A stretch of DNA of 64,000 nt from Betaproteobacteria bacterium (GTDB lineage: Bacteria > Pseudomonadota > Gammaproteobacteria > Burkholderiales > Rhodocyclaceae), in contig WRIU01000003.1 of assembly GCA_009782565.1 (NCBI GenBank), positions 62,001 to 126,000 on the forward strand, given 5' to 3'. The notes under the pieces are model-generated. The model saw only the letters and a program-made list of their open reading frames with translations. It had not been told where the DNA came from and ran no database searches. The position numbers and the translations under genes were made by a program. Shown here one piece after another: positions 55,645-64,000 of this stretch (the first letter of the stretch is position 1; each line of letters begins with the position of its first letter).

Positions 55645-56784
55645 CTACCGTTCCTGCTTGTTACGGCAGACCCCCATCAGGATGCCGATACCCAGGCAGA
55701 GCGTTACGATGGCCGTCCCGCCATAACTGATAAACGGCAGGGGAACGCCCACGACCGGCAGGATGCCGCTGACCATGCCGATGTTTACGAACAGGTAAGT
55801 AAAAAAGGCCATCGTCGTCGAACCGGCCAATAACTTCGCCCCCAGAGTCATCGCGCTGGCGGTGATGATGAAACCGCGTGCCAGTAACGCCATGTACAGC
55901 CCCAATAGAACCAGCACCCCGATGAGGCCGAATTCCTCGGCGAGTACGGCAAACACGAAATCGGTATGCCGTTCCGGCAGGAAGGCCAGGTGCGTCTGCG
56001 TTCCCTGCTTCCAGCCTTTTCCGACGAAGCCGCCAGAGCCAATGGCAATGGTTGACTGGATGGTGTGAAAACCTTTGCCGAGAGGGTCGCGCGATGGATC
56101 GAGCAGCGTACAGATACGGTCTTTCTGATAAGGCTTCAAACCAGGCCACTTTTCTCGCTGGCACAACTCCTCACCGGCAACGCCAATAGCAACGATGACG
56201 GCCACGCCGAGCAGGACGACCGGCATGATCAGCCTCCACGGCAGACCGGCAAAGAAAATCACGAAGAATCCGGAGGAACATACCAGGATGGCGGTACCCA
56301 GGTCAGGCTGTTTGGCAATCAGATATACCGGCCCGAACAACAATACTGCCGAGACCAGGAATTCCCCCCAGGAAATGGAGTGCTCGCGTTTCTGGAAAAA
56401 CCATGCCAGGGCCAAGGGCATGGCGATTTTCATGATTTCGGAAGGTTGGATGCGAAGAACCGGGCCAATATCCAACCAGCGTTGCGCGCCCTTGGAGGAG
56501 GTTCCAAACAGGTTGACCGCAACCAGCAAGGCGATCCCAATGATGTAGAACATTGGTGCCAGGGACAGCAGACGGCGGGTCGGGATGACGGCGATGGCCC
56601 ACATTCCGAACAGTGCCAGAGAAATGCTCCCGAGATGATTCACGAGCAGTTTCGGCGCGGCGCTTTCAATAATGATGACGCTATAAACCAGCAGGGCGGA
56701 AAGGATCAGCAGCAACGGCGGATCGAGCGGGCGGATCAATGCCGAGAACAGTTTCTGGACATGAAAACGGCGGCGGTAAGTCAC
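55645..56784 (-). CDS. rodA: Rod-shape SEDS glycosyltransferase RodA
   Basis: The 379-residue membrane protein has about ten helices and SEDS features: RWLDIGPVLRIQPSEIMKIAMPLALAWFF, YLIAKQPDLGTAILV with the catalytic Asp, IGSGGFVGKGWKQGTQTHLAFLPERHTDFVFAVLAEEFGLIG and LPFISYGGTAIV. It polymerises glycan from lipid II with PBP2, encoded next. ATG 56784 overlaps the mrdA stop (ATGA). Confidence 0.97.
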   Translation of the reverse strand: MTYRRRFHVQKLFSALIRPLDPPLLLILSALLVYSVIIIESAAPKLLVNHLGSISLALFGMWAIAVIPTRRLLSLAPMFYIIGIALLVAVNLFGTSSKGAQRWLDIGPVLRIQPSEIMKIAMPLALAWFFQKREHSISWGEFLVSAVLLFGPVYLIAKQPDLGTAILVCSSGFFVIFFAGLPWRLIMPVVLLGVAVIVAIGVAGEELCQREKWPGLKPYQKDRICTLLDPSRDPLGKGFHTIQSTIAIGSGGFVGKGWKQGTQTHLAFLPERHTDFVFAVLAEEFGLIGVLVLLGLYMALLARGFIITASAMTLGAKLLAGSTTMAFFTYLFVNIGMVSGILPVVGVPLPFISYGGTAIVTLCLGIGILMGVCRNKQER

Positions 56785-58745
56785 CCGGCATTCTCCCCTT
56801 GCCTGGCATGCGCCCCATTGCCCGGATGATCGTCGCCCCCTTCTTCTTCGGTTTCGGCTCCGGCATCTTCCGGCGCGGGTTTGTCGGCGCGCTTCTCAAG
56901 AAGGAAGGCGTCGATCACCTGGCGCGCGATCGGCGCGGCGGAAACCGCGCCAAAACCGCCGTTTTCCACCATGACCGCAAGCGCGATTCTCGGCTGCTCG
57001 ACCGGCGCGTAGGCGATGAACCATGAATGGTCGCGTTTGCGCTCGTCGCTCTTGTCGTATGCCTGACCTTTGAGCGAATACACTTGAGCCGTACCGGTTT
57101 TGCCAGCGGCACGGTATGGCGCGCCCGCAAAGGCCCGCGTCGCGGTTCCGAAACGGGTGACATCCCCTAACGCCCGCTGCACCGCAGCCATGAATTCCGG
57201 GTCGACGGAAATTTCCTTGACCAGTTCGGAAGGGTACTCTTCCCGTTTCCCATGGCTGTCGATGGTTGCCCGAGCCACACGAGGGCGCATCCGCTTGCCA
57301 TCGTTGGCAATCGTCGCGATGGCCGAAGCCATCTGGACGGGGGTATAGGCGTTGTAACCCTGGCCGATGCCCACTGAAATCGTCTCGCCTCCATACCATT
57401 TCTGGTGTTCCCGCCCATGCTTGGCGAAACGCTTGCGCTTCCAGGCCGTCGAGGGCAGCACCCCCTCCTTTTCGTCGGGAATGTCGATGCCGGAGAGCGC
57501 CCCCAGCCCGAACTGGCCGATGAAATTGGCGATGGTATCAATGCCCAGGTCGTTGGCTAAAACGTAATAAAAAGTGTTGCACGAGACGACAATGGATTTG
57601 TATATATCGACCGAGCCGTGGCCGCCTTTCTTGTCGTCCTTGAAGTAATGGCCGCCATAGGAAAAACCGCCCGGATCGTTCATCTTATAGGTGAGCGTGC
57701 GTTTGCCAGAGTTCAGCCCCGCCAGAGCCATGAAGGGCTTGAAAGTCGAACCCGGCGGATAGGCGCTGGCAACGGCGCGGTTGAGCAGCGGTTTATTGAG
57801 CTTTTCCTTCGGGACGCCGACTTCGTTCAGGACGTTCCAGTCCTGGCTGGAAATGCCGTCGACGAACAGATTGGGGTCGAACGTCGGCATCGACACCAGC
57901 GCAAGCACTTCGCCGGTTGATGGATCGATGGCGACCAGACCGCCGCGCCGCTCGCCAAAAGCGGTTTCGGCAACTTTCTGTAATTCGATGTCGATGGACA
58001 GTTCAATGTCGCTCCCCGGCGTAGCCTCTTCTCTCTTCAGGCTTCGCACCACTTTGCCGCCGGCAGTGTTTTCGACGTGCTCGCGCCCGGTCATCCCGTG
58101 AAGATCGGCCTCATGGGTCGCCTCCACGCCGCTCTTGCCGATGTACATGCTGCCGAGGTAGTTATCGGCATCCTCGCGCCCTTCGATTTCCTCGACATCA
58201 CGGTCGCTGATGCGGCTGATGTAACCGATCAAGTGTGAACCCAGAGTACCGTTCGGATAATCTCGGAATAGCCGCGCCTGTACATCGACGCCGGGGAATC
58301 GGTAACGCTGTCCCATGAAGCGCGCAACTTCCTCGTCGCTCAAGCGGGTGCGGATCGGCGCACTATCCAGGCGGCGATTGTCCCGGAAAAATTTTTTGAA
58401 ACGCTGCCGATCCTTTTGTTCAATGGCGATGAACTCAGAAAGCCCATCTATCGTTTTGTCCACGTTAACAACGAATGAAGGCGTGATTTCCAGAGTGTAG
58501 GCAACGAAATTGCGTGCCAGCGTCACGCCGTTGCGGTCAACGATGTTTCCGCGCTGGGGCACGATCGGCAGGATGGAAATGCGGTTGCCTTCCGCGAGCG
58601 TTTGATAACGGTCGTAGTTTTTTATTTGTAAGGAATAAAGCGTATATGCCAGCAAAATCCATCCGACGAACACGAACAGGACAGCCGCAAGCAAACGGAT
58701 GTAGAAACGCCCCGCATATTCGGCCGGATCGTTAAAGGTTTTCAT
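56781..58745 (-). CDS. mrdA: Penicillin-binding protein 2 (elongation transpeptidase)
   Basis: The 654-residue protein has an N-terminal membrane anchor (LLAAVLFVFVGWILLAYTLYSL), a dimerisation domain (GNRISILPIVPQRGNIVDRNG) and a transpeptidase domain with the SxxK motif in PPGSTFKPF, SxN in VVSCNTFYYVL and KTG in AAGKTGTAQV. It crosslinks side-wall peptidoglycan. The C-terminal tail is charged and acidic (PAPEDAGAETEEEGGDDHPG). It is coupled to rodA by a 4-bp overlap. Confidence 0.97.
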   Translation of the reverse strand: MKTFNDPAEYAGRFYIRLLAAVLFVFVGWILLAYTLYSLQIKNYDRYQTLAEGNRISILPIVPQRGNIVDRNGVTLARNFVAYTLEITPSFVVNVDKTIDGLSEFIAIEQKDRQRFKKFFRDNRRLDSAPIRTRLSDEEVARFMGQRYRFPGVDVQARLFRDYPNGTLGSHLIGYISRISDRDVEEIEGREDADNYLGSMYIGKSGVEATHEADLHGMTGREHVENTAGGKVVRSLKREEATPGSDIELSIDIELQKVAETAFGERRGGLVAIDPSTGEVLALVSMPTFDPNLFVDGISSQDWNVLNEVGVPKEKLNKPLLNRAVASAYPPGSTFKPFMALAGLNSGKRTLTYKMNDPGGFSYGGHYFKDDKKGGHGSVDIYKSIVVSCNTFYYVLANDLGIDTIANFIGQFGLGALSGIDIPDEKEGVLPSTAWKRKRFAKHGREHQKWYGGETISVGIGQGYNAYTPVQMASAIATIANDGKRMRPRVARATIDSHGKREEYPSELVKEISVDPEFMAAVQRALGDVTRFGTATRAFAGAPYRAAGKTGTAQVYSLKGQAYDKSDERKRDHSWFIAYAPVEQPRIALAVMVENGGFGAVSAAPIARQVIDAFLLEKRADKPAPEDAGAETEEEGGDDHPGNGAHARQGENAG

Positions 58746-58759
58746 CCTGATTCCGGCGT

Positions 58760-59281
58760 TCAGATTGGCCTGTTTTCATCCCGATCGACCGGCTGAAACT
58801 GTGGCAGCAGCAGCAGATAAGTGAGCGGCAGCCATAGCGCCGCGCCAACGATGCTGGACAAGAAATAATTCCATTCAGGAAATTCCTCCCCGGCAAACAC
58901 GCGCACACCGGCCATCAGCGCCTGCGCTACCAGAAGCATGGGCAACACATGCAGCGCCTGCAACAGCGACGGGAACCACATGACCCGCCGCGCCAGGCCA
59001 TTGGCAATGTAAGCCAGTACTACATAAGCCAAAGCGTACTGGCCCATTGGCGTGCCATGGCCGATATCGACCAATATGCCGAGGAAAAAACCTATGCCCA
59101 TGCCGATATACTGGGGCTCGCGAATGCACCAGAAAACCAGCACCAGCGCGGTCCAGTCCGGGATGCCGGGGTGACGGCCGAATGGGACATAGTTCAACAG
59201 GAGCCCGATGAAAAGGCTCATGTATACGAACCACGGTTTGGGCGGCCGCAGAAGGCGGTTGGAGCGATTGCTCAATTGCAT
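58760..59281 (-). CDS. mreD: Rod shape-determining protein MreD
   Basis: The 173-residue inner membrane protein has five or six helices (FVYMSLFIGLLLNYVPFG, WTALVLVFWCIRE, YIGMGIGFFLGILVDIGHGTPMGQYALAYVVLAYIANGLARR, VLPMLLVAQALMAG and SSIVGAALWLPLTYLLLLP). The IGFFLGILVDIGHG block is the conserved MreD region. It is 14 nt upstream of mrdA and 2 nt after mreC. Confidence 0.95.
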   Translation of the reverse strand: MQLSNRSNRLLRPPKPWFVYMSLFIGLLLNYVPFGRHPGIPDWTALVLVFWCIREPQYIGMGIGFFLGILVDIGHGTPMGQYALAYVVLAYIANGLARRVMWFPSLLQALHVLPMLLVAQALMAGVRVFAGEEFPEWNYFLSSIVGAALWLPLTYLLLLPQFQPVDRDENRPI

Positions 59282-59283
59282 GG

Positions 59284-60273
59284 TCAGTCCCTTCCTTCAG
59301 CCTGCCGCGCCCTTGGCAAAACCGGGGGAGGCGGTGGGTCGCCGGTCTCCGGCCTGGGGGGAGGAGGAGGCAATTCCGAGCGACCCAGTACCAGCACCCT
59401 CAGGCTCTTTTCGACCCCCCCCAGGGGGCGGCAGGTGACATGGGCGAAAGCGCCGGCCTCACGGTCGACATTTTCGACTGTAGCCACAGGCAACCCCGGC
59501 AGGAATACACCGTCGAGCCCTGAAGTCACCAGAATGTCATCGGGTTTGATATCTGCATTGGCAAGTACGAAACGCAATTCGAGCGACCCCGGCCCGATAT
59601 CCGACTGGACAGCTTGCTGCCAGCGTTTGGAGACATCGCTCAATGTATGCAGCCCTTGCCCGGTTCCAAACATCACCCCGCGCAAACCGTTTCGCATGAC
59701 CTGCACCGGGACGGCCTGGTTACGGTCCGTGATGAGGGTAACTTCGGACTGAGATGGATAAACCCGCGTCACCTGCCCAAGCAAGCCATCGGCATCGACG
59801 ACCGCGAGGCCGTGAGTGATACCTGCCTTTTTGCCCTGATCGAGAATGACCTTGCGGGAGGACGAATCGGGCACGTTATAGAGCACTTCGACCGCGATGC
59901 TCTTGGCTGGCGTTTTCTTCCGCATGCCGAGAAGCTCGCGCAACTTGGCATTCTCCTGCACAAGCTCATCGAAGCGCAGCAGCCGTTCAGTGCCTTCGAG
60001 CTTGTGCTGGCGCAACCTGACGTTTTCCTCTTGCAAATCTGTCAGGCTGGAGAAATGTTCCGTGGCATTGCCTAGCAACTTGGCCGATTCGGACGCAACC
60101 GTTCGCACGGGCAAAGCAGCCGTAAACAGGTATCCGCGCACGGACTCCATGTAATTGAAACGCAGGTCGGCCACCAGCATCACCACGCAAACCGTGATGT
60201 AGATCAGCAAGCGGACTTTCGGTGACACTCCGCGCCTGAAAACAGGGTGCGTTTGAAAATTGGAGACAGGCAT
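59284..60273 (-). CDS. mreC: Rod shape-determining protein MreC
   Basis: The 329-residue protein has a short cytoplasmic N-terminus, one membrane helix ([19 protein letters not shown]), a coiled coil ([23 protein letters not shown]...LRELLGMR) and a beta-rich periplasmic domain ([23 protein letters not shown]... [21 protein letters not shown]). The C-terminal 30 residues are Pro-rich ([16 protein letters not shown]). It organises PBP2-RodA complexes in the cell envelope. It lies 61 bp from mreB. Confidence 0.95.
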   Translation of the reverse strand: MPVSNFQTHPVFRRGVSPKVRLLIYITVCVVMLVADLRFNYMESVRGYLFTAALPVRTVASESAKLLGNATEHFSSLTDLQEENVRLRQHKLEGTERLLRFDELVQENAKLRELLGMRKKTPAKSIAVEVLYNVPDSSSRKVILDQGKKAGITHGLAVVDADGLLGQVTRVYPSQSEVTLITDRNQAVPVQVMRNGLRGVMFGTGQGLHTLSDVSKRWQQAVQSDIGPGSLELRFVLANADIKPDDILVTSGLDGVFLPGLPVATVENVDREAGAFAHVTCRPLGGVEKSLRVLVLGRSELPPPPPRPETGDPPPPPVLPRARQAEGRD

Positions 60274-60334
60274 CCAAAAGTTTCCGGGCGACAGCGGTTA
60301 TTCGAGGTTAATCCGTCCAGCTATCGACATTGCC

Positions 60335-61456
<1,122 letters not shown>

Positions 61457-61492
61457 CTACAATTATTCATAAATTCAGCAGGTATTTCTCAC

Positions 61493-61780
61493 ATGCCACT
61501 CTCCAACGAACAAGTCATGCGCCTGGCTCGCCTTGCCCGCCTGTCAATACCCGACGACGAGGTGGATACTACACGCAAACAGCTTGATAGCATATTTGTA
61601 TTAATCGCACAAATGCAAGCCGTCAATACAATGGGTATTGAACCAATGAGCCACCCGCAAGAATCGTCTGCCCGTTTGCGTGAGGATGTTGTCACCGAAA
61701 CCGATCGCCGCGCGGTATTTCAAGCCATCGCCCCGCATACCGAGGCCGGACTCTACCTTGTTCCCAAGGTTATAGAATAG
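61493..61780 (+). CDS. gatC: Asp-tRNA(Asn)/Glu-tRNA(Gln) amidotransferase subunit C
   Basis: The 95-residue subunit has [16 protein letters not shown], the loop [23 protein letters not shown] and the tail [16 protein letters not shown], all typical. It stabilises the GatAB amidotransferase that makes Gln-tRNA(Gln) or Asn-tRNA(Asn). The order gatC-gatA-gatB and divergence from mreB is common in betaproteobacteria. It is 51 bp upstream of gatA. Confidence 0.96.
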   Translation: MPLSNEQVMRLARLARLSIPDDEVDTTRKQLDSIFVLIAQMQAVNTMGIEPMSHPQESSARLREDVVTETDRRAVFQAIAPHTEAGLYLVPKVIE

Positions 61781-61831
61781 TCAAATAAAGCACTAACGCT
61801 GAATTTTGTTTCTTTTTTTCCCTGACGCACC

Positions 61832-63322
61832 ATGACTTCTGCACCAATTTTTGACGCCTCCGTTTCCGTCCTGCGCCGCGCGCTGGATGAAAAGGAAATC
61901 TCCAGCGTTGAACTCGCCAGTCTTTTTCTCGATCGTATCGAGGCTTTCGACTCTGGATTGAACGCCTTTATCACCGTCGACCGCGACCGGGCGCTTGCCG
62001 AAGCGCGCTCGGCGGACGCACGCATCGCCCGCAACGAGGCCGGGCCACTCACCGGCATCCCGCTCGCCCACAAGGATGTGTTCTGTACCGAAGGCATATT
62101 GACCACCTGCGCGTCCAGGATGCTGTCCAATTTCGTCAGTCCCTATGACGCCCATGTGGTGAGCCTGCTGAAACAGGCAGGTGCAGTGAGTCTGGGCAAG
62201 ACCAACCTGGACGAGTTTGCGATGGGTTCATCGTGCGAGACTTCGTATTACGGGCCGGTCATCAACCCCTGGAAACCCGGCACTGTGGCCGGCGGATCTT
62301 CGGGCGGTTCGGCGGCGGCGGTCGCTGCACGGCTCGTGCCCATTGCCACAGGAACCGACACCGGCGGTTCGGTGCGCCAGCCTGCGGCGTTCTGCGGCAT
62401 TACCGGAATCAAGCCGACTTACGGGCTCGTCAGCCGCTACGGCACTATCGCTTGCGCCTCCTCGCTCGACCAGGGGGGCGCTTTCGGCGCTTCCGCCGAA
62501 GACTGCGCGCTATTGCTCTCGTCCATGACCGGGTTCGATACGCGCGATTCGACCAGCCTCGACCGCCCGGTGGAAGATTACGCCGCCATCGTCGGAGCAA
62601 GCGCGCCCGATGCCGCCCGCCCGCTCGGCGGACTCACCATCGGCGTGCCACGAGATTTCTTCTCCACGGGGTTGAACGATGAAATACGGACTACCGTCGA
62701 AAACGCGCTGGCACAGTACCGCGCCCTGGGCGCGACGCTGCGCGACATCGACCTGCCCAATGTCCGTTTAGCGGTTCCAGCCTATTACGTTATCGCAATG
62801 GCCGAGGCGTCGAGCAACCTTACTCGGTTCGACGGCGTGCGCTACGGGCATCGCGCCGCCGAATATACCGATCTCGTCGACATGTATTGCAAGAGCCGCA
62901 GCGAGGGGTTCGGCGCAGAGGTGCAACGGCGCATCCTGACCGGGACTTTTGTGCTGTCGCACGGCTATTACGACGCCTATTACCTCCAGGCGCAGAAATT
63001 GCGGCGGCTGATTACCAGTGATTTCGAGCGCGCCTTTGCAGAATGCGACCTGATTGCCAGCCCAACTTCGCCCGCAACGGCCTGGGCTTTGGGCGCAATG
63101 AGCGATGACCCGGTGCAGATGTATCTGGGCGACATTTACACTTCGCCCGTCAACCTCGCCGGATTGCCGGGGCTTTCCCACCCTTGCGGGTTCAATGCCG
63201 CCGGGCTGCCGATCGGGCTGCAACTGATCGGCAACTATTTTTCCGAAGCGCGCCTATTGACCGCCGCCCACCGCTTCCAGCAGATCACCGACTGGCACCT
63301 GCGCCGCCCCCCGGTTGCCTGA
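61832..63322 (+). CDS. gatA: Asp-tRNA(Asn)/Glu-tRNA(Gln) amidotransferase subunit A
   Basis: The 496-residue amidase has the Ser-cisSer-Lys triad of the amidase signature: the lysine in [14 protein letters not shown] (about residue 80), the segment [24 protein letters not shown] and [25 protein letters not shown] with the nucleophile serine. It releases ammonia from glutamine for the GatB reaction. Complete. It is 38 bp before gatB. Confidence 0.98.
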   Translation: MTSAPIFDASVSVLRRALDEKEISSVELASLFLDRIEAFDSGLNAFITVDRDRALAEARSADARIARNEAGPLTGIPLAHKDVFCTEGILTTCASRMLSNFVSPYDAHVVSLLKQAGAVSLGKTNLDEFAMGSSCETSYYGPVINPWKPGTVAGGSSGGSAAAVAARLVPIATGTDTGGSVRQPAAFCGITGIKPTYGLVSRYGTIACASSLDQGGAFGASAEDCALLLSSMTGFDTRDSTSLDRPVEDYAAIVGASAPDAARPLGGLTIGVPRDFFSTGLNDEIRTTVENALAQYRALGATLRDIDLPNVRLAVPAYYVIAMAEASSNLTRFDGVRYGHRAAEYTDLVDMYCKSRSEGFGAEVQRRILTGTFVLSHGYYDAYYLQAQKLRRLITSDFERAFAECDLIASPTSPATAWALGAMSDDPVQMYLGDIYTSPVNLAGLPGLSHPCGFNAAGLPIGLQLIGNYFSEARLLTAAHRFQQITDWHLRRPPVA

Positions 63323-63360
63323 AGCACGCGCATCCCCGACACAACGGATAATGAATTGAA

Positions 63361-64000
63361 ATGAGCAGATCGGATTGGGAAGTCGTCATCGGGCTGGAAA
63401 TTCACGCCCAACTCAACACCGCCTCCAAGATTTTCTCAGGAGCCAGCACCGCGTTCGGCGCGCAACCCAACGCGCAGGCTTGCGCCGTGGATATCGGCCT
63501 TCCCGGCATGTTGCCGGTTTTGAACCGGGGCGCGGTCGAGCGCGCCATTCGTTTCGGCCTGGCCTTGGGGTCGCGCGTCGCGCCGAAAAGCATCTTCGCG
63601 CGCAAGAGCTATTTTTATCCCGACCTGCCCAACGGCTACCAGATCAGCCAATTTGAACTGCCGGTGGTACAGGGAGGCACCATCACAATCCGGGTCGGCG
63701 ACGGGGAAGACGCTTACGAAAAAGCCGTCCGCCTCACGCGCGCCCATCTCGAAGAAGACGCGGGCAAATCGCTGCACGAAGATTTTCACGGCATGAGCGG
63801 CATCGACCTCAACCGCGCGGGTACGCCGCTCCTGGAGATCGTCTCCGAACCCGACATGCGCTCTTCTGCCGAAGCAGTAGCCTACGCGCGCGCCATGCAC
63901 GCGCTGGTGCGCTGGATCGACATCTGCGACGGCAACATGCAGGAAGGCTCCTTCCGGTGCGATGCCAACGTCTCAGTGCGAAAAAAGGGCGCGGAGGCAC
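63361..64000 (+). CDS. gatB: Asp-tRNA(Asn)/Glu-tRNA(Gln) amidotransferase subunit B, 5' part
   Basis: The frame is open from ATG 63361 to the window end (213 codons) and shows GatB features: [13 protein letters not shown] at the start, [61 protein letters not shown] and [18 protein letters not shown]. GatB phosphorylates and amidates the mischarged tRNA. The rest of the gene (usually about 480 residues in all) lies outside the window. Confidence 0.97.
   Translation, partial: MSRSDWEVVIGLEIHAQLNTASKIFSGASTAFGAQPNAQACAVDIGLPGMLPVLNRGAVERAIRFGLALGSRVAPKSIFARKSYFYPDLPNGYQISQFELPVVQGGTITIRVGDGEDAYEKAVRLTRAHLEEDAGKSLHEDFHGMSGIDLNRAGTPLLEIVSEPDMRSSAEAVAYARAMHALVRWIDICDGNMQEGSFRCDANVSVRKKGAEA

Noticed and set aside
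63375-63656. 93-codon plus-strand frame near the window end
   Set aside because: It is a shifted frame within gatB, which is open and clearly homologous from 63361 to the end.

Overview
The window is about 64 kb of chromosomal DNA from a GC-rich betaproteobacterium. The strongest sign is a single-strand series on the minus strand (39.0-54.7 kb): ndk, rlmN, pilW/pilF, rodZ, ispG, hisS, a YfgM-like gene, bamB, der, hfq, hflX, hflK, hflC, a DUF2065 gene, hisZ, purA. That order is characteristic of Betaproteobacteria (Rhodocyclales, Burkholderiales, Neisseriales and relatives). The Acidithiobacillus/betaproteobacterial type of GshA, a polyhydroxyalkanoate phasin and a fused MutT/ThiE-like protein agree with this. 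I cannot name the genus from sequence alone. No rRNA, tRNA, CRISPR array or intact insertion sequence was seen.

Layout. 0-7.8 kb: macro-domain protein, phasin with a clear sigma-70 promoter and a terminator, a chemoreceptor, then thiolase, a CobD/CbiB-family protein, YggX and ArgA. 7.8-12.3 kb: repeat-rich intergenic DNA, then grpE-dnaK-dnaJ; GrpE carries a large N-terminal expansion. 12.3-16.8 kb: an accessory island with an AT-rich short-chain dehydrogenase gene, a TumA/TumE and a HigB/HigA toxin-antitoxin pair, each followed by a copy of the same 92-bp repeat and then an immunity-like reading frame (an Imm17-like gene at the second copy, a remnant at the first). The island also has an XRE regulator divergent from a glycine-rich membrane protein and lipoprotein, with two matching palindromes between them. 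16.8-24.7 kb: an ABC-F ATPase, a periplasmic coiled-coil protein, and the minus-strand run rapZ, NusG-II protein, Gx protein, gshA, gshB, apbE.

24.8-32.4 kb is the least familiar part. Five minus-strand genes are joined by 1-4 bp start/stop overlaps: two half-size EamA-type membrane proteins, a DegT-type aminotransferase, a membrane protein that fuses a four-helix b561-like domain to a GNAT/FemAB-like acyltransferase, and an arginase-fold protein. Next to them lie an alpha/beta hydrolase, a class III aminotransferase and an MtnX-like HAD phosphatase. My inference is a pathway that makes, acylates and moves an amino-containing envelope compound or metabolite; I do not know a described system with this composition.

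32.5-38.9 kb: MipA/OmpV outer membrane protein, a secreted helix-hairpin-helix protein, a diiron/MBL-fold protein, a ClC channel, RlmJ, a Cu/Zn superoxide dismutase lipoprotein and MutT/ThiE. 38.9-54.7 kb: the long housekeeping series above. 54.7-61.4 kb: a MITE-like palindromic element, then rlpA, rodA, mrdA, mreD, mreC, mreB for rod shape. 61.5-64 kb: gatC, gatA and the start of gatB, cut by the window end.
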